64,000 nucleotides of DNA from Cannabis sativa. Taxonomy: Eukaryota > Streptophyta > Magnoliopsida > Rosales > Cannabaceae. The number at the start of each line of letters is the position of its first letter. Position 1 is the first letter of the stretch. The stretch lies in assembly GCF_029168945.1 (NCBI RefSeq), contig NC_083605.1, forward strand, positions 35,043,280 through 35,107,279, given 5' to 3'. A program made the position numbers and the translations under genes. Below the pieces are notes generated by a model. It was not told the DNA's origin, made no database searches, and worked only from the letters and a program-made list of their open reading frames with translations. Positions 33,871-46,455 of this stretch are shown one piece after another.

Positions 33871-33988
33871 TACAGTCAAAAAAACTCTAAAAATCACATA
33901 TACGCTGCTGAATAGGATTCATTCCAGGAAAGGCATTAAAAACCATTTACAAAAAACAAACTCTGAAATTGGTTTCATACAGAAGAAT

Positions 33989-36900
33989 TCACATTACCGT
34001 ACACTTGTCTTTCGACTTTTGTTCAGCCCTGGGAGACAATGTCGATGGATTCCGGCTTCTCGGCACCTGCAATTAACATTTTTTTGCAATGCACGTGCTT
34101 CCATAAATCATAAACTCAAGGTAAAATACAGAAGAATAAAACACAAGTTTAGAGAAAAATGATATCAAAACTAATAATTACCTGGGGACCAGTGACCAGC
34201 CTTGAATTGGTAGTAACAGTCGGTGGTTGCTGCTGCACATTTTGACGCTGTGGCTGTTGGTCGAACTCTTGTTGCTGAAGAGCTATTGCCAATTGCAAAT
34301 CAGGACTGCCAAAACAGAATAAGACTTGGTGATCTTGAAAAGCATATAATGAGAAAGAAAGCTCTTCCATAACATGTATAATGAACAAAACCAGTTATTA
34401 CAGTAAAGGACAGAGCAACATTCTGATCTAATATTCAACAATATGACTTAACTCATCTCATCTCATCCAGATGAAAGAGACGAGAAAGAGAAGGCACTAC
34501 CATTTACCACTCATATTTATTCCTTTCTACTTTCCTCCTTCAAAATATGAATATATAGAACAAAGAAATAAGAGTGTTGCAAACCAGCAAAAGTTAGAAT
34601 CTTACTTTACTGATTGTGCTGCAGTATCAATGCTGGCAATGTAGTCCTGAAGTATGTGAAGTCGAAATTGTATCATGTAAGTTATGTTGTGCACAGCAAA
34701 CATCTCAGGTAATTCAGCCAAAAAAAAAAAGAAGAAACATCTCAAGTAAGAAAAAATAAAGAAACACATACCGCAGTGCTAGTCATAGCATTATGTTGAT
34801 CCCAAGAATCATTTGAATGGTCTTCTACCTTAAATTCATTGAAGCTTCCTGTCATAAACAATGTGTCCCCATTAACCTGAAAAAAAAAATCATAGTTAGA
34901 AATCATATTACAAATTAGAGGCAGCAGCATATTTAAAACCGGCATATACTAGTACTACCAACAAATATCAAACTTTTCAGGAACACAATGCAATTTTCAT
35001 ATTCTTTTTCTATTTCCACAAAAGGTAATGCAATTTTGTGGCAAACATCTAGATGTAAATTTATGGACCAAAGTATTAAAATAAGGACATAATGTTATTT
35101 TATTTTATCCTACATTCCGAGCATAGCCCAAAGCAGCACAAGTTTGTTAAAAGCTTTCCTCTCAACCATAATAAACATAATATAACAAGTAACTACGCTC
35201 TTCCTATAAATGTCAAACAAAAAGGCATTACATGTGGCCCATACTGAAAAACAAAGCACCAAGCAGTTCTCCTATCTATTCAAAATACTTTCTACAAATT
35301 TATTGCATGAGAAATATTACTGCATTTCAATCGTATTTAGTCTAAGACTGTAATCTGTGACTACTACACTACCAAAACTTGATCAACGAGAACCATTTAT
35401 AAGAGGAAACTATATATTACCTCATTTAGCTTCTCCCATACCAAGTCAGGCTGATTTATGTACCCTTGGTCCGTAGCCAAAAGATAAAGCTCCCCTTTAA
35501 ACTAGAAAAAGTACAAAAACAGTAAATACTACTCTCAAGACATTTAGAGGCAATATAGCACAATCTAAGGACCAAAGGAAGTGTTTCTCATCTAATTCAT
35601 AAATTGATACATTAGGTTTTTTCAGTATATGAAGAAAAGTGTAATCAACTGACCTTAAACATGGTGCTGAAGTGATTATTACGGAAAAAGACACACAGCT
35701 CACGCTCTTTAAGACCATCTTGTAAGCAGAAAAGGCTGCACAAACAATTTAGAAAAAAAAAAGTAAATCAAAATGGAAAAGGATGAGAAAACTTGGACAT
35801 CAGCCCAGAAAAACAGAAAGTCTATCTATACATAAATAAAATGAGGAGTTAGAAGTTTAAATTGTAAGTACCCGTAGAAAGTCAATTGACTAGCATTGCT
35901 CTTCAAAAAACTCCTAATTAGTTCACCTGAAGCCAAACAAAGACAGAAACTTGTTCAGAACATCTTGTAAATGAATATATCTGCCAGTTACATAAATAGT
36001 AATCAATCTTCAAAAAACTATACTAGTTAGCCAACAGTAAGCCTTGCTAACCTGCTTGGGGAGTAATTTCATCCTTTGGCCTAGAGTCTACGGTGTCTTT
36101 GTCACCTTGATTAGCAAGGACCACTTCACCTTCATAGATTGGCTCCCTGTCTTCAAAAATTGCAGTTGCAGGATCCAAAATACATTCTTCCCCTTCATAA
36201 ATGGGCTCACTCCCATCGACACTTGAAGTCAAAGCTTCTGATGTGTCAAGCTGTTGCATCCTATCACTGGATGAATCTGAATGCACATCTGCATTCGGCA
36301 CTGGTAAAGATGATAATTCTGCTGAGCAGCATTCAACTGTCTTATCTGCAATCTTGTGAATATCTATGGTAGAATTTAATATGTTATCGCTTATTTCACT
36401 GCTTTGTGGAATATTTGCATGATGCTCATCTGCAGATGGAGTGCAAATTCCAGGTGAAAGAGAGACAGAATTTTGAATTTGGACCAGTGTGTCAACACTG
36501 CTCTTTTCAACTTCATCAATGATAGGAGAATGCCCTTCTGGTTTGACATATGTTTGGAGATCGCTACTATTTTCTCCATTTGCCTTTGAAAATGGATACA
36601 AAGCATGATCTGGAGTACTTCCAAAACACACTAACTCATCACTTCCATTCCTGGAGGCATTGCAGTCAGCTGATATAGATAAGTCTGGATTATGGAAAAT
36701 GTTATTTTCGAAAACATGCTGCTCTAACATATCTACAGAACCTACAGGCACAATCATCTGGACATGTGCGCTTTCATCTGAACTGAAAGACACAGGTCCT
36801 TTATTATTATCAGCTACAAGAGAATCATCCAGTGAAGGCAGCAGTTCAGACTCTGACATTTTTAAAGCTCTCAACAACTCTGCTTCCTCTTCAAGGTCCC

Positions 36901-39430
36901 CTTTTCTTGCATTTTCTTGATCGGAGTCTAAATGTGGAGAATCATCAAAAGATCTAGCTTTAGAAAGGCATGGAGAAGGGACACCCAGAGTTGCTGCTGT
37001 TGCTGCAGCAAAATCAACGCAATCTTCTTCAGGAGAATTTTTGTATTCTCTCTCATTTCGTGTTTCAAGGGCCACAAGCTCCTCCATCAGTGTATTATAT
37101 GACTTTGATCCAATGGCATTGGCAGTTTCATAGTCCTGAAAAACATGCATGAATGTAATATCAAGCCAAAAAAAAACCATAGTAACTCAAGAATACAATT
37201 ATCAAGGGAAATGGGGCCAGGAACATAGTGACAGGTTAAATGCAAACAAACAGCAACAATGCATTTCTCAAAATGAGATAAGTGAACTTTTAATTTTCAT
37301 TTGATTAATCAACAAATCTGAGTTTATTTGCATCAAAACAAAATGTCCAAATTCCTAAATAAGATATAATCATAAAAAGACAACTAAAAATTAAGAATAT
37401 TAACAGAATTGAAACTGTTAAAGTGCCTGTGCATCAAAGTGCCGTTTTTCATTGCAAGAAAAAAGAGAGGGAAGGAACAACAGCCAGATGTAGATATTAA
37501 ACAGATCACTACTTTTCACTTTCAGATCTATTGCGCTATCTAATCTATCTAAAAAGATAACAATATATCAACAGTTAAAAACACTTCATTAAAATCATGT
37601 AAAGTGCCTGACTGATTATATTTATGCCTTTGAAGTTATGTGAAGGTCGAAACACGAAAGATGATGTTAGGCATTTTTGGCTTTCAAACAGACGGAAGGC
37701 AATGAAAAAATGTAATTTAAAACAAGAAAACCCAGTGCCCGATGAATACTTATAAAGTATAAGAGCAAGGATACTGTCATGGACAACAGCAAGATAGAAG
37801 TTTATTTTCTTTTCAATCATAGACACACTTGGTGCTCCTAAGAACCTCAATACCTAGAGATCCAAGAATTGAACATGGAATAAGTACTGAGAGCACATGC
37901 AATAAGTACTGAGAAATTTTTAAATTCATTGAATGAGAAAGGCCGGCAAGACAATACCCAAAAAAAGTTGTATACATAAGTACTTTATATGTATCTGTTG
38001 GAAAATGTTTCTTAAAAAATTACAAGAAAATATCATAGAATTTGATATAACCAAATTAAAATGTGGAACAAGTACTTTTTAGTAAGTAATCAAATAGATA
38101 GGTAACATATAACAAAAGTGAAAGACCAAACCTGGGGATCAACTATCCAACCATGATAAAGTGGAATATCCAACAAATCAAATATGGCACATTCTCGTGT
38201 GAACTCGAAATCACTTATTCTGCAATCATCACATAAATCTTGATTAGACCAAGTAAATATCAAATGACAAGAAACCATAAGGTAAAGAAAGGACGTTTAT
38301 ATTTAACCTCCTGAATTTTATATTTACATCAATCCCTGTTGCAAGTCGAGGAAGCAGATCAATAGCATCAGCAATGTTCTGCTGTTGATTCTCAGCATAG
38401 CCCTCATCTTTATTCTACAACATTGTAACCATAAACGTGGTGAATTTCAATGAAAAGCTAAAAAAACAACACTTATGACAAAAATGCAAGTTATAACTTT
38501 TAGTATTACATCGATATTACTATTTGAATCAATTAATCGTTCTGCAACAAGAGACAGCAGTTTCTCCTGCGAAACTTCGGTCACATCTGGACTCAAAGTC
38601 AAGTTGTTCTTGAGCAGAAGAATATTACCTGTAGGGACCCCAAAACACAAAGTATGATAGTGTAAGAGAACTTAATTTTCCAATACTTGATTGCTACAAA
38701 GGGCCAAATAACACTGAAACTACATAATCATTGAAACAGTGCTACTACATAAAGCTCTGTACCACAAAAACATGCTCAAGTTTCAATATAAAGAATGCCC
38801 AATACAATTTTTGGTAACTTCTTGCAGACTCTCCTTTCATTAGAATACAATTTTCTAATAACGAATTTATAATAAGGCATCAACAACAACAAATAAGCAC
38901 AGTTGTTCAAGATTCAAAAAGATAAACAACACAAATCAAAAATATTTGAAGCAGTTCAACACCGCCAAAACCTAGAAACAAAGCAATTTCCCGTACAAGT
39001 CCATGAGTTAAGAACATTGCAAATTCAATGTTTGGACACCAAGAAAAGATAACTCTAAGCCGAGAATGCGAATGATCCATTTCAGGAAAATCCAACTGAT
39101 TACAACCTCTCCTAATTCAACCATTTCTCCAATTATTCAACACCAAAATCCAATTCCTCAATCTCCTCATTTCCCGCTTCTCGGCAACCAAACAAGTTCA
39201 ACAGATCAACCAAACCCTAGCAATACAGATTCCTATATATTTACATAGAGAGGGAAGAAAAAGAAAATACATATGGCGAGGAGAGGGCAAGGGCCATTGT
39301 CGTTTTGGAGGACGATGGGAGTGGTACGGCCCAGGAATTGAATCAGTTTGGTCTTGTGCACACATTCCTTGACCGGGACCGGCGGTTGTTGCGGTTCTTG
39401 CTTCAGTTCCTCCGAGGAAGAGGAGGCCAT
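33989..39430 (-). CDS. MINDY-type deubiquitinase (K48-ubiquitin hydrolase), 12 exons
   Basis: Exons (minus strand): 39,430-39,271; 38,628-38,510; 38,414-38,308; 38,219-38,132; 37,135-36,052; 35,926-35,872; 35,735-35,654; 35,501-35,421; 34,876-34,772; 34,646-34,606; 34,305-34,182; 34,066-33,989. All introns are GT-AG, phases agree, and the sum is 2,124 nt (707 aa). The protein starts MASSSSEELK. Q42 and C48 (in QNDNGPCPLL) have the spacing of oxyanion Gln and catalytic Cys in human MINDY-1, and H151 lies in YHGW. ELYLLATDQGY, NHFSTMFK and GSFNEF are further family motifs. DLQLAIALQQQEFDQQ (643-658) fits a ubiquitin-binding MIU. The long acidic exon 5 (159-519) is probably disordered. The family trims K48-linked ubiquitin chains. 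The C-terminus CTVM looks like a prenylation CaaX box. The reading frame is intact. Confidence 0.95.
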
Positions 39431-39520
39431 GGTTGATTAGCACTAGCTTTTCTTTAGCTTTTTAGAGAGAGAAAGAGAAAAGGAAAAGAAAGAAGAAAGA
39501 AGAGAAAGAATGGCAAAATG
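39431..39520 (-). promoter_or_regulatory. Pyrimidine-rich leader of the MINDY gene
   Basis: On the coding (minus) strand the 90 bases before the ATG are CT-rich (plus strand GA-rich, 39,460-39,508), as in many plant 5' leaders. No clear TATA box was seen upstream. Extent is approximate. Confidence 0.4.
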
Positions 39521-39799
39521 CTGTCTTATAGAAGTTTCCCTCATTTCGTGCGACGGAAACGCCAATGTTTTTTTCCTTTTTTTTTTTAACTTATTTTCTC
39601 ACTATTAATTTATTCCTTTTAATATTTCTGTACACAAAATAGTGAGATTTTTCTTTTTCCTCTTTTTTTTTTAATATTATTTTTCCTCTTTTGATAAAAG
39701 GAAATTAAAAAAAATAGAATCGTACTCAGTTAATTTTTTTTACATAAATAATTTGATAAGGTATTCATTTTCAAAATTTTAAATACCAGCATAATTATC

Positions 39800-40213
39800 T
39801 ATTATTTTTAGAATTTTTAGCCTCTAAACTTTAACATATACCAAATCACGTTTTGTAGACTTTTCTAACCGTTAAAAATTCCTCATAAACTATTGAGATT
39901 TTTTAATTTAAAGACTTTTGTTTAAATTCATTCAATTTTACTATTATTGTTTATTATTTATGTATTAAATCATGCTCCCTAGATTTTGATATCTACCAAA
40001 TTATATCCCTCGAACTTTAACATATATTAAATCTTTGACATATATTAAATCATACTCTTTGAACTTTCATCCAAGTTAGATTTTGTTTACTAAAATTAGA
40101 CAAAAGTTCTTAAATTAAACCATTTCAATAGTTCAATGGAAATTTAACGACCTTAAAAGTTCAGGAGCATAATTTAATACATGTTAAAGTTTAGGCGTAA
40201 AAATCCTAATTAG
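39800..40213. mobile_element. MITE family M1, copy 2
   Basis: The left end (TTTTTAGCCTCTAAACTTTA) and right end (TTTAGGCGTAAAAATCCTAA) are inverted relative to each other and match the copy at 29,677-30,048, as do inner phrases (CTATTGAGATT, TTAGACAAAAGT, CAATAGTTCA). The inner part is slightly longer and contains a local repeat of TTGACATATATTAAATC-like sequence. Confidence 0.75.
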
Positions 40214-41160
40214 CTTAAATTTAATTACACTTATAGCATTAATCCAATTATAATTAAAATTATAGTTCAATTTATTTTCTCAATAGTGCTCAGATAATTT
40301 TTTTTTTTTTTTTTTTTTTTTTTGTAAAAGGGCTCATTTCATTTTATTAACATAAATATTTCATAAAGAAATAATTTTTTCAAATTTTTATTAATTTAAA
40401 ATAATAGGTTTGTTACAATAAAGTTCAAACAATTACCGTGAATCATTCTTGGTCGCGTGTAATAATTGAACAGGGTTGGATTTAAAATTAAAATAAAATC
40501 CATAATCCAAATTTTAATTTTGATCCAAACTAAATAACCGGTCAAAGCAAAGCAAATATTAACGGATGTCTACAAATTTCTGGTCAACGATATAATATAG
40601 AAAAACAGTAATTTATTAAAATTACTAGTAATAAAAGAAAAAAAAACAGTAATTTATTAAAATTACTAGTAGTAAAAGAAAAAAAAAACTCTTTTGTTTG
40701 CTTGTTTATTTTAAATAAAAAAAAAAACAAGAGTAGATTTATTTATTTAAATCGTTTATTTATTTAATTTTTTTTTTAGAAAAATAGTTATATTTTTTTT
40801 TTCAATCAATGACCAATATCATTAATAATTAAATAATGTCATACAGGCTAAAGGACTATATATTTTAAATAATAAAAATAAATTGTCTCTATGCAAACAA
40901 GTTATTTATCTATCCGAAGAGCATGCATAACTAATTTATATACAACCACATTAGTCGACCGATGTATATAGATTAGAGACACTCTGGGAAATCTAGATAA
41001 CATACTTGTTACATCTTTTAACAATGATCCTAAATCACTGAAAAAGAATGTCTCCTAACAAAGGCAAACACAATTGCTAAGAGGTCAAAATCAATAAATT
41101 CAACAAACTTTGAAGGAAAAATTATTCAACGTCACTAATATGTCAAACAATATGCTTGAA
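40214..41160. other. AT-rich intergenic DNA with a T run and short tandem repeat
   Basis: A T run of about 24 at 40,299-40,323, followed by GTAAAAGGGCTCATTTCATT, may be the poly-A end of a lost minus-strand retroelement. At 40,601-40,685 a unit of about 41 bp (CAGTAATTTATTAAAATTAC) is tandemly repeated. No gene seen. Confidence 0.5.
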
Positions 41161-41229
41161 TTACTGATAATCTACATCTTCCACTCCTAAGTTAACAGTC
41201 GCTTGTTCTACTTCCTCCAATGTACCAAA
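41161..41229 (-). other. Exon-like fragment, unrecognised
   Basis: On the minus strand a TTTTTTTTATGCAG acceptor-like sequence is followed by 22 codons, FGTLEEVEQATVNLGVEDVD then YQ, and TAA. The acidic composition and clean stop look exon-like, but the family is not recognised. It lies 746 bp from the SIRE-2 insertion; another exon-like piece lies on the other side (53,870-53,962). This may be a remnant of a small host gene or chance. Confidence 0.3.
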
Positions 41230-41974
41230 CTGCATAAAAAAAAATTAGCAACTAATAAAATTTACTACAATCCATTTCTAATAAAACTAAAATTACCATA
41301 TATATAGTATAATAATAAAATAAATATAAAACTTATCTGCTAAAAATATTATTCTCTAGTAAAGCAAGTATATCATTTGAAGTCGCTAAAATTCGAAAAT
41401 TTTCATTCCAATAACTCTATAACTTCAATAACTCAATAACTTTGTTATTCTAATAATCAATTACTAAAAAATTCTAATAACTAAAAATAAATAAATAATA
41501 ATATTTTTTAAAAAATAATAATAAATCGGCAATAAATAAAAAATATATTTAACTTAATAACTATCAAAACATATCAAATAAAAACTACCAACATACATAA
41601 TTTATTTCAAAAATTGCAAAATATGATCGCCAATAAAAAAAAATAATTGCACAAGTCAAGATGTATAATGTGAATCTATGTAATCACATTAAATTTTTAG
41701 GCAAGTAAACAACTTTTATCGACTCAACAATCATTAAGTTAAAACTATATTTTAAAATGTTAAATAATATAAATCAACTGGAAGAAAAAATATGTGGCTC
41801 AAATCATCAATGGCAATTACAGAAAGTACATACGTTGTTGAGATTCGAGACAAGAGAGAAGATGATATATAGATAAAATTATAACTATCATAGTTGTTAC
41901 TCCTATCAAGATTTAGCTAGACAAATTATAATAAATTACCATTGATGCCTTTAGCAGTTAACTTGAAAATTTAC
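41230..41974. other. AT-rich spacer next to SIRE-2
   Basis: AT-rich sequence with AATAA repeats and no recognisable gene. TTTAC at 41,970-41,974 is the left target duplication of SIRE-2. Confidence 0.5.
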
Positions 41975-43200
41975 TGAAATTCCGTATTTTAATATTCCCA
42001 GTTTGATTATTTAATTAAATGATTAATTAAATGCGGAATAGTAAAACTGGTACTGAAAACAGCTTTCTGTAGTTACAGAATGCAACTCTGTAACTCCAGA
42101 GAAACCCAGAAAAACAAACAGTGCATAAAAGTAAAAACACACAAGATTTTTGTACGTGGTTTCAACAATCCTTTCAGATTGTTACTAGTCCACGGGGCCA
42201 CGCCCAGAGATAAGATTCATTAGATCGGTATCAAAAATACAAAGTAATTGACTTATGCATAAATAGACTCCCTCTTATTGTATGCCGCAAGCTTGATGTA
42301 TTCCACCTACTAACCGAATCTTGATAAAACTCCAAGTGCTCGAACTCCCTTCGATCACCTTGAAGAGTGCTTGAATCCTCCCGATTCAAGGCTTAAAGGC
42401 TATCTCCCGAAAGCCTATACAACCATCTCCCGAAGGTTGTGTGCTTGTATCCTCCCGATGCAAGACTTCAAAAGCAATCTCCCGAAAGCTTGTAAATACC
42501 CTTCTCCCGAAGGTGCACTGATGTTCTTCTTCGTTGTAGACTTGAATACAGACTCAAGACAATACAAACAACAAATAAACAGAGTAAGAGTAGAACAACT
42601 CTTCTCTACAAATCAAAGACTCTCTTTTCTAAAGATATGAATGAAATTCAAAGATACAAGAGAGGTACCGAGAGAGGTACTAAACAAAGACACTCTTTCC
42701 TTAAGATATGAAAGCAATTCTAAGTGTATGAAAGAGATACAAAACCTAGCAGCTATGAGATGTATTTATAATGAATATACATCTCATAGACAGCTTACAT
42801 TCGGTCTGAACAAGACCTCAACCCACTAGAAACTTCCCTAAAATAATTCTTCAATCAGTCCAGGAATTTCGTTTCGTACCTACGTAATCGTGGGCAGTAA
42901 CTACAACTTTCCTTTTATAGAAAAGGAAAGTTTAGCTCCGGTTTTCTCTTCAAGAAACCTGATCTAAGAAAATGGGAAACTCAACACAAGATCAGATTAC
43001 ACAGCTGGTTAGATAAAAAACGAAATGGGTAACCAAACTTACCATTTTTACCTTTTTTCCAAAAATAGGAAAGCTAGACAACTTTCCTTTCAAGTTTGAT
43101 TTACACAAATATGGAAACCATATCAATATATGCCAGCCAAAATATACATTAAATAATAAAATATTTTTGTCAATTAAATATGCCAAAAATGGAATTAACA
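41975..43200 (-). repeat. SIRE-2 3' LTR
   Basis: 1,226 bp, ending TGTTAATTCC on the minus strand next to a polypurine tract. Carries the same hairpin array (42,370-42,513, plus-strand tips CTCCCG) as the other LTR. Confidence 0.94.
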
Positions 43201-43202
43201 AT

Positions 43203-43541
43203 CTCCCCCTTTGGCACTTTGATTGACAAAACATTTTATTATGAGAAAACCTGCATCAAGTGTTAGAAACCAAAGCAAATAGCTTTTTAAAGATACAAGA
43301 GTATAGAAAATACTCCCCCTGCATGAAAGCTCTCTAACACATAAAACATAGAACTTTTTTTTGGACGGAAAAGCTTGCAAACCGAAGAACACAACTTTTT
43401 AAATGGAAAAGTGTTAAACCACAAACAACTTTTTAAACGGAAAAGTGTTAAACCACAAACAAGCAACTCCCCCTAAAACCAAGGGTCCAGAGTTGTAACA
43501 AAGAGTTCAATGAATCCAAAAAAATATGACTACTCCCCCTT
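43203..43541 (-). promoter_or_regulatory. SIRE-2 multiple polypurine tracts
   Basis: Minus-strand GGGGGAG tracts at about 43,204-43,212, 43,312-43,320, 43,466-43,474 and 43,533-43,541. The first abuts the 3' LTR (AAAGTGCCAAAGGGGGAGAT, then TGTTAATTCC) and has the same context as in SIRE-1. Confidence 0.85.
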
Positions 43542-43641
43542 TTTGTCTATCAAGGAGCCAAAGATAACAAAAACAAACATGGACAAAGTCATAAGTTCAA
43601 ATAAACATTAATAAAAAGCAAAAGATAAAAGATTGAACCAC

Positions 43642-45326
43642 TTATTCATCATCATTGGGTCGGAAGTATTTCATGATGTTGTCCATCTTCCTAAGAAGCA
43701 AGGCCTGACTGGTCTCCATTCTTCCCAAACGCAAGTTGAATTCTGCCATTTCTGTAGGAGCAGAAGTGGAAGCAGATCCAGCAGCAGGATCATTTGTAAG
43801 ACCAGGGGAAGCAGACCGAGCCTTTCTTTGACCGGTTTTCCTTGAGGAGGCTTCTCAGGAATTTTGAAAGTGGTTCCAACAGCAGGCATCTCAATTGATT
43901 CATTCTCAAGAATCAATTCCTCTTGATCAGATAAAATTTTATAGATTAAGTGAGGAAAAATGAGATTGAGCCTAGGTTTCTTACCCTTTCGAAGAGAGAC
44001 AATTTGCTCCCAAATCATGTCAGCCAAATCAATTTTAGCACCAATTGAAACTTTATACAAAAAGAAAGCAAGTTCATTTGAAACATTTACCGGATTGGAG
44101 CAAGGAAACCAATTGGATAGGGCAAACCTCATGAGAGCAGCATGTTGATAGGTGAGTTGAGACATATGCATGGTGTCGGAGAGTTCAATTTCATCATCAC
44201 CAGAGAGATAACCGAACACCTTTTGACGATCAAACTCCACATCAGTTGGCTCAATTCCCATAGGCAAATTGAGAGCCTCAGCAACATCCTTCACAGTGAA
44301 GGAATACCAGTGTCCTCTGACAAAAACTTTGCCAAACATGAAAGAGTCCTCATCGAGAAACTCATCAGTGATGTTAGCATAAAATTCCTTCACAATTCTA
44401 TCCACATACCCATCAAAACCGATCAAGGTATCTACCCATTGTCTTTCTTTCAACATGTTATACACTCCAAAAGGCTTATGAGCAATAACATTAAAATTTT
44501 TCTCCACAGTAAAATTCCTATTCTCATAGAATTTCATATCTCTAGCATGATCATTATAACAAAAATAATGAGAGTGAGGCTTGAAGTTATCAAGAGAAAT
44601 ACCAGAGGGCCTCTTTCTTTTCTGTGGAAGAACAGGATTAGAGACAATGGGCCTTTTTCCTTTGTCCTTCTTTGGAACAGCAGGAGGCACTGGAGCAGAT
44701 TCTGTAGTGACAGGCTCAGTTTCTGGTTCTTCACTCTCGGATCCAGAATCATCAACAACAGGAAGATCTTTGGGCACAAATTCTTCACTTGAATCGGACA
44801 AGCCCTCTGAATCATGATCCTCCTCACTTTCTTCTGGTTCAGAATCCGAGGAAGAGACCGAAGGGGGATTCTCCTTGAGATTTTTGGCCTTTGAAGATGA
44901 AGAAACCACCTTTTTCCCTTTGGATGCAATTTTAGGTTTAACCACTTCAGGCTTTGAAGGAGTGGAAACCTTGGACCTTGTTCGAGAACTCACCGTGGGC
45001 AAGGTCACCAAAGCTTTGTCGACATTAGGAGCATCATTCGAAGAAGAGGACTTTGACAATGTGTGATCGGATGAATGGGATTCATCATGATCACCCAACC
45101 CAGGTGTTGGAGAAGCAATAGGAGAGGCACCAACAAGAGGAGATGAGAATTTTGCCACTGATTTTCGAGCTTGGGTCTTCGATTTCTTGGCAGACTTCGT
45201 CGGAGCAGAAGACGAACCAGAAGCTCCGGTTGCTGGTGCAGGCGGCGCAGGCGGAGACACCGGTGAAGCAGACGCAGATCCACGAGTGGGCTTCTTGGAT
45301 GGTTGGGCATTCTTAGTTTTGGCCAT
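43642..45326 (-). pseudogene. SIRE-2 ORF3, plant transposon-protein-like, one frameshift
   Basis: ATG at 45,324-45,326 (MAKTKNAQPSKKPTRGS). The first 230 or so residues are low-complexity: Ala/Pro/Ser-rich, then Ser/Glu/Asp-rich. A folded-looking part follows, with VKEFYANITDEFLDEDSF, KVFVRGHWYSF and EALNLP, resembling the putative plant transposon protein domain (PF20167 type, from memory). One base is missing in the A run at 43,836-43,839 relative to a continuous frame; the other frame leads to a helical Met/Leu-rich tail ending at 43,642-43,644. I see no signal peptide, transmembrane segment or envelope features, so nothing supports an env role. Function unknown. Confidence 0.65.
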
Positions 45327-46455
45327 TTTTTCTTTGAAACCCTAGAACACAAACCCTCTTACACTTTGAACAATGTTAGACCTTTGAGAGAAAAAATAAA
45401 AAGAGAAGAGAGAGTGGTGATCGTGGGATTATGGGAAGTTGAGAATATATAACTTTCAATTTTAAATGCCCAAATTAAAAAAAAATTGAAAAGGAAGGTA
45501 ACTTCCTTACCTTTGACCCACGTGTGGAAAGAAAAAAGGAAACCAAAGAAATGTTTTTCAAATGTAGTCAATGTTTCCTTAAATGGAAAAAAGGAAACCA
45601 ATTATTCCCACAAAATCTAAGAAATAATAACCCCACCAAATCCGAAAATGCCACCAACAAGGAAACCAAAAATAAAATTAATTATTTAAGAACAAGTTTC
45701 CTATATACACCGAAAAGACCAAATCTCCACAAATAAAGGAAACATTCTAAATAAGTAAATACAATTAAAACATGTTTCCATAAAAAAATAAAAGAAAAAA
45801 TATATACAAGGATTCGAAAATGAATTCAAAAAAAATATGCCCCCCTTTTTCTTTTATTTTTTCAGAAAATGCCCCCCAAAGAAAAATTTGCAAATAAGGA
45901 ACAAGAGAACACACCAAGACACAAAAGCACTAATCACCACTTAAGAGCAAAAATTGTGTCTAAGAACATAATGAAACATAACAAAAAAAAAAACAAAATT
46001 TTTAACAAAGCTCACTTGACAACTCGATCACGAACCTTGTTTTGTTTTTTTTTTTTTGTTTTATTTTTATTTTTGTTTTTTTTGTTTTTATTTTTTGATT
46101 AAAAGACAGAAAAAAAAAATAAAATAACCTTGATATTTTTGCAACTAGAATTCACAATGTCCATTTGTCTTTGTCCCTGATGAAAAAATCAAACTCATAA
46201 GAATAATCAGAAATTATTTTATCAAACTAATGAAGTAATAGAATGAGGTCATACCGGTTCACAGGAAAAATTGACTCCATCACCAAGAATATTAAAGCAC
46301 ATCAAACAGTATGTAATAGCTTTATAACACCATTTTCGAGAATAAACAAATTTTACCACAAACTGTGTCAAGCATTAGTGTGTGAAAGTGTAAGCAGGGA
46401 ACATTGCCCAATTTGTCAAAAAGACTTTTTCTGATAAATTGTACCCATAGGAGAC

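Noticed and set aside
37575..37850. 91-aa ORF within the MINDY locus
   Set aside because: It lies in the intron between exons 4 and 5 and has no recognisable features.
42370..42513. Regularly repeated CTCCCGA units that could suggest a CRISPR-like array
   Set aside because: Repeats are six to seven bases at hairpin tips within an LTR of a plant retrotransposon; no CRISPR repeat-spacer structure.
44142..45066. Plus-strand ORFs of 216, 78 and 63 aa
   Set aside because: They are antisense to SIRE-2 ORF3 and show no protein features of their own.
43642..45326. ORF3 as an envelope gene
   Set aside because: No signal peptide, transmembrane segment or heptad fusion-like region is visible.
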